This document shows, piece after piece, positions 45,601 through 53,403 of a stretch of DNA of 64,000 nt. Every line of letters starts with the position of its first letter. Positions within the stretch are counted from its first letter, which is position 1. The notes under the pieces were generated by a model that saw only the letters and a list, made by a program, of their open reading frames with translations, did not search any database and was not told the origin of the DNA. Origin of the DNA: SIG435 sp045530725 (GTDB lineage Bacteria > Bacillota > Clostridia > UMGS1810); the NCBI GenBank assembly GCA_045530725.1, contig JAZSCT010000021.1, positions 46,870 to 110,869 on the forward strand. Direction: 5' to 3'. The position numbers were made by a program, and so were the translations under genes.

Positions 45601-45656
45601 TATTCAGTAACAACAGTACTTTCAGAAGTCGAAAGAATTATATTATATTGGCTCAT
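42633..45656 (-). CDS. hsdR: Type I restriction enzyme R subunit
   Basis: 1007 aa, the usual length. An N-terminal PD-(D/E)xK nuclease has the catalytic set near YDVTVLVNGLPLVHIELKRRG (Asp 151, ELK 165-167). The helicase motor has Walker A TTGSGKT at about 324-330 and Walker B DECHRS near 427; later motifs include FGFTGTPI and QAFSRTNR. It translocates DNA and cuts unmodified targets with HsdM/HsdS. ATGA overlap with the HEPN gene upstream gives strict translational coupling. Confidence 0.96.
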   Translation of the reverse strand: MSQYNIILSTSESTVVTEYEPQKQRSDAYQSEAALEAAFIKMLSEQGYEYIQIHKADDMVSNLRVQLEKLNNYKFSDKEWESFYNYNISNSNEGIVEKTRKIQEDFIQVLKRDDGSTKNIYLIDKKNIHNNSLQVLNQYVEDGGTHDNRYDVTVLVNGLPLVHIELKRRGVALKEAFNQINRYQRESFWAGCGLYEYVQIFVISNGTHTKYYSNTTRDSAIKEGNKNSKSSSKKTSNSFEFTSFWADGNNKVIADLVDFTKTFFAKHTILNILTKYCIFTSEELLLVMRPYQIVATERILNRIEVSTNYKKTGELSAGGYIWHTTGSGKTLTSFKTAQLATSLDYVDKVLFVVDRKDLDYQTIKEYDRFEKGAANGNKSTKVLQKQLEDDSSKIIVTTIQKLDEFVKRNSGHPVYQKHMVLVFDECHRSQFGDMHARIVKEFKNYHIFGFTGTPIFAVNSSNSGNPNMRTTEQAFGDKLHTYTIVDAINDGNVLPFRIDYVNTVAAKEGMTDKQVHAINTEEVLGSHERVEEIVKYILEHFDQKTKRNSYYSLKGQRVNGFNSMFAVSSIPMAKKYYLEFKKQVEEMHKDFTFATIYSFAPNEADNADGILEDESFDTEKLDKSSRDFLDDVIADYNKTFKTNFDSSDKGFQDYYKDLSDKVKKREIDLLIVVNMFLTGFDATTLNTLWVDKNLKQHGLIQAFSRTNRILNSVKTFGNIVCFRDLQQETEDAISLFGDKDATGIVLLKSYEDYYYGYEDDNGKHQIGYEERIAQLLQKYPLSEQIIGEQNKKDFVILFGNILRLRNILSSFDKFAGNEILLPIDFQDYTGTYLDIRNEFKPTGEKDSIKDDIVFEMELVKQVEVNIDYILMLVAKYHKSNCKDKEILASIDKAIKSSLALRSKKELIDNFIASINADTDVSRDWLKFVKEQKESDLDELIAGEKLKADETRRFMDNAFRDGLLKTTGTDIDKLMPPVSRFGGGNRAEKKQGIIDKMLKFFEKYFGLV

Positions 45657-46912
45657 ACACCTTGTGCCTCCAATCTTTTCACTTTGCTATCTAAATGTGC
45701 TTTCAAATCTTCGCTTTTGGTTATTGGGATAATTTCTTTATCTGTTATGAATTTGAGGATTAGTTCTGCACAATAAGCTTTTGCATATGCCAAGTCTCCT
45801 TTTAGAACAAAGACTCTGCTACCGTGTGATATTTCTGAACGTTGATTATAAGTAATCTTAAAATCTCTTTTTGTTGCTATATAAGTTTCTAAACTGTCAG
45901 AAATCATAGCCGACAAATAGTTTGTTATCATTTGGGTTAAGTCTTTTTCGTCGTATTCTATTAGAGCTTCGATAGCGGTTATATACATTACGAATTTTTG
46001 AGCATCAGAACGTTCGTGGATAATTCTCCCATAAGTTGTGAATGCATACCTGATTCGTTCATTGACCTCATTTTTTTCTGTTGAGGATAATCTCTCGATT
46101 AACGACTTAAAAATCGAGGAAACTGTATGAACTAAATTGTATGCATCAATATTCTTGTGCCTGTAAATATCATTTTCAAACTTTTCATAATTTTGCATGT
46201 GTGACGAAATAAAACAACGCCCGAACACAGGGTGAAAATCGTCAAATACGCAAACCGAGTAAGCGTTCCACTTGTTAATGTCAAAGAAAAATTGACAAAC
46301 ACCTTGAAATACCTCAAATTTATATCTTGCCAATTCATATGCTTTTTTAACATCTGATGTTTCAATAGCAGTAGAAATCCACACAGGATGTTCTTTAAAT
46401 TGTTGATGATACCCCAAAAAAGTTTCTTCTGTTTCATAGCCTGTTAGTTTAAAAATATGTTCTTTATGCAGATTATAATTATAAAGAGTAAAACAACCTA
46501 TTTCCAGCGGAGTATCTGTATTAACATCTACGCCATAAAGAGTGAAAAAAACATACTGCCTATCAACTTTAGCCATGTTAAGTTTATTATAAAACTTATC
46601 AAAGTTTTTTACTGTTACGCTCTCGTTCATAACTTTTAACCTTATCATAAAATGATGAAGTTTATCTGCAACATAATCAATAGAGAACTTTTCTTCGATA
46701 CTCCCAGAAGAATATATCTGCCAAAAAGTATTATGATAAGAATCTGCATAATCTTTAGATAAATGAAATGAGTAGTGTTTATTTGTACGCTCGAAATAGT
46801 GAGAAAAATGCACGCAACTATCGGGGTAACGCTTCAAGTCTACACATCCCTCATATATTTCTGCATATGAAATTAATTCATTCAGTTTCTCTATTACTTC
46901 GTTTTTTTTCAT
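45653..46912 (-). CDS. HEPN-domain protein (ApeA-like) inside the type I RM operon
   Basis: A 419-aa protein not belonging to the R-M subunits. The C-terminal part (about 285-390) fits the Apea-like HEPN domain: KFVMYITAIEALIEYDEKDLTQMI, a Tyr-rich linker and the nuclease signature R-x4-H in QRSEISHGSR (Arg 358, His 363). HEPN proteins are often RNases that act in abortive immunity. The N-terminal 280 residues show no known domain and could sense phage or bind the R-M complex. It overlaps hsdS and hsdR by 4 bp each. The same slot holds prrC in E. coli. Confidence 0.8.
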   Translation of the reverse strand: MKKNEVIEKLNELISYAEIYEGCVDLKRYPDSCVHFSHYFERTNKHYSFHLSKDYADSYHNTFWQIYSSGSIEEKFSIDYVADKLHHFMIRLKVMNESVTVKNFDKFYNKLNMAKVDRQYVFFTLYGVDVNTDTPLEIGCFTLYNYNLHKEHIFKLTGYETEETFLGYHQQFKEHPVWISTAIETSDVKKAYELARYKFEVFQGVCQFFFDINKWNAYSVCVFDDFHPVFGRCFISSHMQNYEKFENDIYRHKNIDAYNLVHTVSSIFKSLIERLSSTEKNEVNERIRYAFTTYGRIIHERSDAQKFVMYITAIEALIEYDEKDLTQMITNYLSAMISDSLETYIATKRDFKITYNQRSEISHGSRVFVLKGDLAYAKAYCAELILKFITDKEIIPITKSEDLKAHLDSKVKRLEAQGV

Positions 46913-48084
46913 GTGGTTAATTCCTTAAAAGATAATAGTTTGTCGCGATAGTATTCGTATTGCTTCTGTCTGGCTTCAATCTCTGCAGGCAGACCAATAT
47001 TCAAGTCATTACAGATAGCATCAAAGTTATCCAATACCCTTACTAATCTTTCCTGAACATCTAATGGGGGTAGTGGTATTTCTATACTTTCAATAGACGG
47101 AACATTTGAATGCACAACCTTGCTTTTAATTTTGCCCTTACTCTTTTGTTGTTGAGCATCATAGGTAGAAAGCACATAACCTAAATATTTAGGATTTTGG
47201 TTGTGCTTTAAAACAACGATATCTCCGCCTGCCAAGCATTTTTCATTACCCACATAAGCAACGGATTTTGCAATATCTTCTACGCTTTCGCCTGTAATAG
47301 CAAATAATATATCCCCGTATTCAAAATACTTTGGACTTTTAACATATTCTGCTTTGGTATGAGATTTGCACTTATCAAACCACACGTTATATTGTGTGTA
47401 TATCTCGCCGTAGCGAACGCAAGGAACACCATCTTCTGTTACTTGGTCTCTTGTGATTCCAGAGCCTCTGAATATATCTGTTGCTATATCCTTTAATTGT
47501 ACTTTAGGTATAGAAGCATCAAAGGATAAGAGATTATCCCTATAATACTCATATTGTGTTTTACGAACTGTAAGCTCCGCTGTAAGCTCCGCTGTAAGCT
47601 CCGTGAAATTGTCAAGTATCCTGACAATTTCACCCTGTACCTCTATTGGTGGTACAGGAATTTTAATGCCAGCCATAACATTGCTCATCAATTTAGCATT
47701 ACCCATACCTTTTTGAACATATTTCGGTGCTTCGATGCATAAAACATAATATAAAAATTTAATAAGCATTTTGTCTGTGTTGACACTTAACAAACCACAC
47801 ACATTAGTAATATTAAATTTCCCTGTTCTATAAAACATAGTTCCAGCATTAGCACCATCAGTTGTCCAAGTTAAGTATTCACCATCATAGGCATAAGAAG
47901 AAATACAACCTAGACAACCATCATTTTCAGTTTGAGAAGAATACACAGGATAATCACCTTGGTTATCTCTTATAAAATCTTTTGAGATGACAACGCCTCT
48001 ACTTATATTACAGACTTCTCCAACTCTACTATATTCAACCCCATCAGGACACAGTTCTTTTATAAGTTCGTCTAATCTACTCAT
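46909..48084 (-). CDS. hsdS: Type I restriction enzyme S (specificity) subunit
   Basis: 391 aa with two target-recognition domains (about 15-150 and 200-350), each followed by a conserved helix (IPVPPIEVQGEIVRILDNFTEL, IPLPPLDVQERLVRVLDNFDAI). The first and second domains differ, so the target is bipartite. The central spacer carries tandem TAEL units, a known site of specificity change in EcoR124-type enzymes. It begins 1 bp into the hsdM stop and overlaps the HEPN gene by 4 bp. Confidence 0.95.
   Translation of the reverse strand: MSRLDELIKELCPDGVEYSRVGEVCNISRGVVISKDFIRDNQGDYPVYSSQTENDGCLGCISSYAYDGEYLTWTTDGANAGTMFYRTGKFNITNVCGLLSVNTDKMLIKFLYYVLCIEAPKYVQKGMGNAKLMSNVMAGIKIPVPPIEVQGEIVRILDNFTELTAELTAELTVRKTQYEYYRDNLLSFDASIPKVQLKDIATDIFRGSGITRDQVTEDGVPCVRYGEIYTQYNVWFDKCKSHTKAEYVKSPKYFEYGDILFAITGESVEDIAKSVAYVGNEKCLAGGDIVVLKHNQNPKYLGYVLSTYDAQQQKSKGKIKSKVVHSNVPSIESIEIPLPPLDVQERLVRVLDNFDAICNDLNIGLPAEIEARQKQYEYYRDKLLSFKELTT
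47570..47603. repeat. 12-bp tandem repeats encoding TAEL in hsdS
   Basis: Two complete GTAAGCTCCGCT units (47570-47581 and 47582-47593) and a partial third, reading TAEL-TAEL in the HsdS spacer. In EcoR124I and EcoR124II, two versus three TAEL units change the length of the non-specific spacer in the DNA target; the same switch is possible here. Confidence 0.85.
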
Positions 48085-49646
48085 TACTGCACCTCAATTT
48101 CTGCTATTATATCATCAATAGCGGCTCTCAAGGTCGCTTGACGAGCGACAATCTCTTTTATTTCGGCATTTAATTTTACGATATCTACCTTTTCTCTTGT
48201 ATCCTCCTGCTCAACATAGGTAGATACAGACAGATTATAATCCTGTTCTGCAATTTCATCAAAAGCAGCAAGATGAGAGAAGTGCTCTATTTCCTCACGA
48301 TTTTCAAATACCCCTACAATTTTAGAGATATTCTCATCGGTAAGCATATTATTATTCGTAACCTTTACAAACTCATTAGACGCATCTATAAACAAGGTTT
48401 TATTATCTGCCTTCGACTTCTTTAACACCATAATACAGGTAGCAATAGAAGTACCAAAGAAAAGGTTTGAAGGCAACTGAATAATACAATCAATATAGTT
48501 ATTATCTACCAGATACTGTCTTATCTTTTTCTCCGCACCACCTCTATACATAATACCAGGGAAGCAAACAATCGATGCTGTTCCATTGGTGGCAAGCCAA
48601 GCAAGTGAGTGCATAATGAATGCCAAGTCCGCTTTAGACTTCGGAGCCAGAACACCCGCAGGAGAAAAGCGAGGGTCATTAATTAAAACAGGGTTATCAT
48701 CGCCCTCCCATTTAATAGAGTAAGGGGGATTTGACACGATAACCTCAAATGGCTCATCGTCCCAATGCTGAGGACTTATAAGTGTATCCTCGTTTGCTAT
48801 ATTAAATTTATCATAAGCAATATCATGCAAGAACATATTTATTCTGCAAAGATTATATGTAGTAGGATTTATTTCCTGACCATAATACCCCTGACGAACA
48901 TTATCCTTACCTAATATAGTTTCTGCTTTAAGAAGCAGAGAGCCAGAGCCACACGCAGGGTCATAAACCTTATTTACTTCTGTTTTACCCACAACAGCAA
49001 GACGAGTCAAAAGCTCGGACACTTCCTGCGGAGTGAAGAACTCACCGCCAGACTTACCAGCATTTGAGGCATACATACCCATTAAATACTCATAAGCATC
49101 ACCAAATACATCGATGGAATGGTCTTTATAATCTCCAAGTTCCATATTACCCACACCGTCAAGGAGTTTTACAAGTTTATCATTTCTCTTTGCAACTGTG
49201 GCGCCCAATTTATTACTATTAACATCAAAGTCATCAAACAGGCCTTTGAAGTCATCTTCACTTATACTGCCTTGCGCCGATTCTTCAATATGCCTGAATA
49301 CCTTTTCTAAAGTTTCATTAAGATTATCATCCGAAGGAGCCTTCGTTCTTACATTACAGAATAGTTCAGAGGGAAGAATGAAAAATCCCTTTTCTTCTAC
49401 AAGGCTATCCCTTGCCGATTCCGCATCACTATCAGACATCTTTGCATAATCAAAATCAGCATTACCCGCAGCCTGCTCACCTTCGTTAATATAATTAGTC
49501 AAATTCTCTGATATATAACGATAGAACATCGTACCCAGAACATACTGTTTAAAATCCCAACCATCAACAGAGCCACGCAAGTCATCTGCAATAGCCCATA
49601 TTGCTTTATGTAATTCTTCTCTTTGTTTATTATTTATTACAGCCAT
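48084..49646 (-). CDS. hsdM: Type I N6-adenine methyltransferase M subunit
   Basis: 520 aa. The SAM site reads VYDPACGSGSLLLKA near 225 and the catalytic motif NPPYSIKW near 310. The N-terminal helical bundle (WAIADDLRGSVDGWDFKQYVLGTMFYRYISENL) is typical of HsdM. It methylates adenines in the HsdS target and forms the M2S core. First gene of the four-gene unit; its ATG is at 49646, 66 bp after the small XRE gene. Confidence 0.96.
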   Translation of the reverse strand: MAVINNKQREELHKAIWAIADDLRGSVDGWDFKQYVLGTMFYRYISENLTNYINEGEQAAGNADFDYAKMSDSDAESARDSLVEEKGFFILPSELFCNVRTKAPSDDNLNETLEKVFRHIEESAQGSISEDDFKGLFDDFDVNSNKLGATVAKRNDKLVKLLDGVGNMELGDYKDHSIDVFGDAYEYLMGMYASNAGKSGGEFFTPQEVSELLTRLAVVGKTEVNKVYDPACGSGSLLLKAETILGKDNVRQGYYGQEINPTTYNLCRINMFLHDIAYDKFNIANEDTLISPQHWDDEPFEVIVSNPPYSIKWEGDDNPVLINDPRFSPAGVLAPKSKADLAFIMHSLAWLATNGTASIVCFPGIMYRGGAEKKIRQYLVDNNYIDCIIQLPSNLFFGTSIATCIMVLKKSKADNKTLFIDASNEFVKVTNNNMLTDENISKIVGVFENREEIEHFSHLAAFDEIAEQDYNLSVSTYVEQEDTREKVDIVKLNAEIKEIVARQATLRAAIDDIIAEIEVQ

Positions 49647-49711
49647 CTTAATCCTCCAAACTGTTCTTTTGCTATATTATATCATACAGGAGTGTCCAGA
49701 AAACAGGACAC

Positions 49712-49939
49712 CTATTCTATAACTTCCACGTCAACTATTTCTGCAATATCATCAAAAGTGCAATCAAGCGCAACACAAACTTTTACCAAAACATCCATAG
49801 TTACATTTTCATCCCTTGTAAGACGCCCGATGTTATACCCGCTAATCTGTGCTTTCTCCTTTAACTGAACTTTTTTCATTCCTTTATCTATCAGGAGTTT
49901 CCATAGCCTTTTATAACTGACTTTTTGCATTTTTTCCAT
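49712..49939 (-). CDS. XRE-type regulator ahead of hsdM
   Basis: A 75-aa Cro/C1-type helix-turn-helix protein (YKRLWKLLIDKGMKKVQLKEKAQISGYNIGRLTRDE, then VTMDVLVKVCVALDCTFDDIAEIV). ATG 49939 follows GAGGTG at 7 nt. The position just before hsdM, with its own promoter, resembles C proteins that delay restriction in R-M systems; this role is inferred. It shares the transcript with hsdM by spacing. Confidence 0.85.
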   Translation of the reverse strand: MEKMQKVSYKRLWKLLIDKGMKKVQLKEKAQISGYNIGRLTRDENVTMDVLVKVCVALDCTFDDIAEIVDVEVIE

Positions 49940-49973
49940 CAATAGTCACCTCAAGAATACAAAATATACTAAT

Positions 49974-50002
49974 ATTCTATCATAAAATATATAATTTTTC
50001 AA
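49974..50002 (-). promoter_or_regulatory. Promoter of the XRE-hsd operon
   Basis: Minus strand TTGAAA (50002-49997), 17-bp spacer, TAGAAT (49979-49974). A CCGAAAATAT half-site like that of the 41.6-kb palindrome lies just upstream near 50012. The remaining gap to 50157 shows no gene. Confidence 0.55.
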
Positions 50003-50156
50003 GCTTTACACCGAAAATATCTACACTTTTTATCATATTTTTTATTTTGGAGCATTTCTGGCTACTTTGTAAGCCTTTTAATTACTTCGGCAACAAATTA
50101 CCCCTATAATTTATTAAAAAGCATTTGTGGCTATTTTTGAGCCTTTTGTAAACGCT

Positions 50157-51326
50157 TTAAGGATGACAATTCCCGCAACTGTCATACCCGCTATTGACCG
50201 CATCCGCTCTGGAACTGAAATACACCCTGTTTTTTTCTATAGGCAAAGAGTGACAAGTAGGCTTGTGGAACTTCTTGGAATTCTTATTGCCAATATATGT
50301 TCCCGTGCTTTCTGTTTCTTTAAATACATTTTCATGCTCATATGATGTTGGGTTAGTTTCTATATTTTCATTTCTTGCAGTAGTAACAGTAATATCCTTG
50401 CCATTGCTTTCAACTATAATATCACCCTGCAGGTCTGTTCTATAAACCTTCGCACCCGCATCTCTGAATCTGCTCAAAGCATCCTCGTCAGGATGCCCAT
50501 ATTGATTACCCTTACCAACAGAAATAACCACATATTCAGGCATAACCTCTCTTAAAAACTGATAAGAGGATGAAGTATCAGAGCCATGATGACCTGCTTT
50601 TAAAACAGTAGCAGACAAATCATAACCCTGACTCAAGATGTCGTGTTCTTCTGAATACTCTGCATCGCCTGTAAACAGGAATGATGTATCTCCGCACACC
50701 ACCTTAGTTATGATTGAGGTATTGTTCAAATCATCTTCATTTTCATAGGTAGGGCAATATAACTCTACAGAGCAACTACCCAGATTAAAAGAAGTACCAG
50801 AATCAGGATGGGTTATACTTTTACCCGCTGAAGCTACTTTATTTTTAAAAGATTGGTAGAACTTTGCATCATTTTCTGTTTTTGGCGCATATATTACCCC
50901 TACTGAAGCCTTTTGTAAAGCACCAGACAAGCCTCCCATATGGTCTTCGTGTGCATGAGTTCCCACTATATAATCGAGATGAGAAATACCCAGCCTATCA
51001 AGATAGGAATAAATTCTGCTACTGTCCCCAACATTACCGCCATCAATAAGCATAGCACTATCACCGCTAATCAGGAGTGCAGCATCCGCCTGACCTACAT
51101 CAATAAAGTGTACTTTAAGACCATGTTGTATTACCTGTGTGGCGGTATCTCCTGACTCTTTCTCTGACTCAGTACCCGATTCAACAGGTTTCTGCGACTC
51201 TGTTACATCTATTTGTGTTCTTTTGGTAATAGTGGTGGTATCAGTTGAGGTCTGAGAGCTACAAGCACTTAAAATACCCACAATCATTAGTAAAGACAGC
51301 AATACACCTAAAAATTTTCTATTCAT
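50157..51326 (-). CDS. MBL-fold lipoprotein with ComEC-like and Ada-type Zn domains
   Basis: 389 aa. A lipoprotein signal ends in LSAC (Cys 22). After a Ser/Thr/Glu-rich linker comes a metallo-beta-lactamase domain of the ComEC/late-competence type: HFIDVGQADAALL near 73, HAHEDHMGG near 124 as metal site, GDAEYSEEHD near 217 and GHHGSDTSSS near 245. The last 45 residues (YIGNKNSKKFHKPTCHSLP and CGNCHP) look like the Ada metal-binding domain. So it is an extracellular, lipid-anchored hydrolase, possibly a nuclease. It is divergent from an XRE gene. Confidence 0.9.
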   Translation of the reverse strand: MNRKFLGVLLSLLMIVGILSACSSQTSTDTTTITKRTQIDVTESQKPVESGTESEKESGDTATQVIQHGLKVHFIDVGQADAALLISGDSAMLIDGGNVGDSSRIYSYLDRLGISHLDYIVGTHAHEDHMGGLSGALQKASVGVIYAPKTENDAKFYQSFKNKVASAGKSITHPDSGTSFNLGSCSVELYCPTYENEDDLNNTSIITKVVCGDTSFLFTGDAEYSEEHDILSQGYDLSATVLKAGHHGSDTSSSYQFLREVMPEYVVISVGKGNQYGHPDEDALSRFRDAGAKVYRTDLQGDIIVESNGKDITVTTARNENIETNPTSYEHENVFKETESTGTYIGNKNSKKFHKPTCHSLPIEKNRVYFSSRADAVNSGYDSCGNCHP

Positions 51327-51348
51327 AAAGACATTTTCCTTTCTTTGT

Positions 51349-51369
51349 ATATAGTCTAACAGACTATAT
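51349..51369. promoter_or_regulatory. Operator-like inverted repeat between the MBL and XRE genes
   Basis: ATATAGTCT, 3 bp, AGACTATAT: perfect 9-bp arms. It overlaps the minus-strand TATAAT (51373-51368) of the MBL gene, so binding would block that promoter. The divergent XRE protein is the natural candidate ligand. Confidence 0.6.
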
Positions 51370-51448
51370 TATATCACAAATCCCTACTGCCTGTAAATAA
51401 TATTTATGGTCTGTGAGTGTATAATATAAGTGAAAGTAGGTGTTATAA

Positions 51449-51757
51449 GTGGATATAGAATTTTTAAAGCATCGATTGGCTTTATTAAGAACAGCAAAAG
51501 AAATCTCCGCAAGAGAATTAAGTTTAAGATTAGGTCAATCTGAAGGATATATAAACCAAATCGAATCAGGTAAATCAAAGCCATCAATAGAAATGATGTT
51601 CTACATCTGTGAAGAATTAGGTGTAACTATGTCGGAGTTCTTCGATGATTCCAAAGAATACCCCGCATTGATTAACACGCTTATTAGCGAGGCAAAAACA
51701 CTTGACAGGAAATCTCTTGAAAGTGTTATTGAAGTCATAAGAAATATGCGCAAATAA
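51449..51757 (+). CDS. XRE-family regulator divergent from the MBL gene
   Basis: A 102-aa protein with a classic Cro/C1 helix-turn-helix: LALLRTAKEISARELSLRLGQSEGYINQIESGKSKPSIEMMFYICEELG in residues 9-57, plus a helical tail for dimerisation. The start is GTG 51449; GTAGGTG lies 7 nt upstream and a TATAAT at 51420-51425. Likely represses itself and the lipoprotein gene through the inverted repeat between them. Confidence 0.88.
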   Translation: MDIEFLKHRLALLRTAKEISARELSLRLGQSEGYINQIESGKSKPSIEMMFYICEELGVTMSEFFDDSKEYPALINTLISEAKTLDRKSLESVIEVIRNMRK

Positions 51758-52256
51758 CCACAAAGGCAGACAGGTACAACTGTTTGTCTTTATTTTTACC
51801 CATTTATAGCCTTTAACATCTTCAAAGTTCAACATCAACAGTTCAACATCTTCAAGTTATATATTTTACATCCAGAATAAAATCTAAAATCTAAGTTCAC
51901 TTTATTATATTTTTTTCAGGTTCAGGTTTTTCATAATTTATGATGGCATTATCAACTATTTAATCAAGATATGCACACATATAAAAATTATCCGATAAAA
52001 TTGAAAAGTTCATCAGGACACATTATTTCAACCTCACAACATAGACCTGATTAATGCGACAAAAAACATAGCAAAAATGACACCGTTCTCCAATAGTTTA
52101 AGTATATAATGAATAACACCCCAAATAGCACATCGCCACCAAAACAAGCAATTTGAAGCAAAACACAAATATTTTTAGGAGTTAAGAAAATAAGTTCCTA
52201 TAAACCTTAACATATAAATTCTTAATAACCAAATTTTTAAACCCATTCTGAGAGAA

Positions 52257-52287
52257 AACCACTACCGCAAAAGAGCAGTAGTGGTTT
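52257..52287 (-). terminator. Intrinsic terminator of the operon ending at 52337
   Basis: AACCACTACYGC-type arms form an 11-bp stem; on the minus strand TTTTC follows. The 580-bp gap 51758-52336 otherwise holds AT-rich DNA with a degenerate repeat near 51835 (CAACATCTTCAA/CAACAGTTC) and no gene. Confidence 0.7.
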
Positions 52288-52336
52288 CCCTTTGTGAGAT
52301 GATTAAAATGAAAAGTTTTTATATGAATAAGCCTAC

Positions 52337-52909
52337 TCAATCAACATAATTAAACATTTTTTTGAGTTTAAGGCTTAGGTCCATATCTGAATCCGAAGGC
52401 GATTGTAAAAGATGCCCTACAAACGCCAACTTATTTTTATCCAAAGACTTTAACCTTCTTTCAAAAGTAGGATAACTATACGTCTTTAAAAATTTTATTT
52501 CAGGTACACAATCCTGAATATCAAATCGCCTGTACTGGTAAGAAGGAATTGCATTATCTGCTTGTGAAAACAAGAGGTCTTCTGGATAGGATAGAGCAAA
52601 ATCTATTATTTCTGCAGCAAGTTCATCACCATTTCTGATTCGGTCTAAAATTGTGCTTCCGAGCAATTCCTTTAGTTTACAGTTTGCATACCAAATTGAA
52701 GTGGTAAGCGGCTCGGTATCAGTATCCCCGAGTTGTTCTACTGTAGATTTATTATCGCAATCACATTCGATATAAGAAACTACCCGCTTTATAGTATCTG
52801 CATGACATAGATAGGAACACTCCTTAACAAACTTCTTTAATTTTAAAATGAGCTCATTACCCGATTCATCCCGCATAATTTGCTTAATCAGATTACTCAC
52901 GCTCATCAT
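52337..52909 (-). CDS. Unrecognised element protein
   Basis: A 190-aa, Cys-containing, mostly helical protein (KKFVKECSYLCHADTIKRVVSYIECDCDN near 28-52). No domain recognised. Its start overlaps the end of the upstream gene by 17 bp, so it is translated with it, and a terminator follows its stop. It belongs to a three-gene unit of unknown function at 52.3-54.3 kb. Confidence 0.65.
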   Translation of the reverse strand: MMSVSNLIKQIMRDESGNELILKLKKFVKECSYLCHADTIKRVVSYIECDCDNKSTVEQLGDTDTEPLTTSIWYANCKLKELLGSTILDRIRNGDELAAEIIDFALSYPEDLLFSQADNAIPSYQYRRFDIQDCVPEIKFLKTYSYPTFERRLKSLDKNKLAFVGHLLQSPSDSDMDLSLKLKKMFNYVD

Positions 52910-53402
52910 CCTCTCCGAAAAGTTTATTTACAAGTTCACAATTTTTAAAGGAATAGCCAACAGCATCATCTGTAACAACGAAGTTTTCACCTAGAACATT
53001 AACTGTATTCCATACCTTACCATCTTCTTTGCTTATATTTTGCAAACGAATTGAAAAAGCCATTTTACCACCTTTCATAGACCTGTCAGTTATAACTGTA
53101 TATACTGGACTATGAGAAGTAAAACGAATATCAGATAATACTATGTTAAAATAAGTTCCCGTATCACTATATAACAGCGGTAATTGCTTTAACTCTTCCT
53201 CCAAATCACTAACATCTATATAAAAAGGAACACAAAGCGATGCTTTTAGTCGTCGGCTACGAGCATCAATATATAAAAAGTACTTGTCTAAATACTCACT
53301 AAGGGGCATTTCTGCATACATTGAAGGACACTCAAGACCATACAGTATGACAGCCATCAAACGATTAAAAATTTCCTTTGCCAATTCTTCTTTAAGCCAC
53401 AT
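52893..53402 (-). CDS. Unrecognised element protein
   Basis: About 169 aa from ATG 53402, chosen because AAAGGAGG lies 8 nt upstream. N-terminal helices (KEELAKEIFNRLMAVILYGLECP) are followed by a strand-rich central part (YFNIVLSDIRF, VYTVITDRSMKGGKMAFSIRLQN). No family recognised. The start overlaps the stop of the 286-aa gene by a few bases and its end overlaps the next gene. Confidence 0.65.
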   Translation of the reverse strand: MWLKEELAKEIFNRLMAVILYGLECPSMYAEMPLSEYLDKYFLYIDARSRRLKASLCVPFYIDVSDLEEELKQLPLLYSDTGTYFNIVLSDIRFTSHSPVYTVITDRSMKGGKMAFSIRLQNISKEDGKVWNTVNVLGENFVVTDDAVGYSFKNCELVNKLFGEDDERE

Positions 53403-53403
53403 A

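Noticed and set aside
46132..46437. Alternate minus-strand frame of 101 codons inside the HEPN gene
   Set aside because: Overlaps a well-supported gene in another frame and lacks start signals.
50050..50158. Recurrent GAGCCTTTTG-type sequences at 50.1, 56.2, 61.8 and 63.5 kb as a repeat family
   Set aside because: Shared words are short and AT-rich and do not align over a longer stretch, so I could not define an element.
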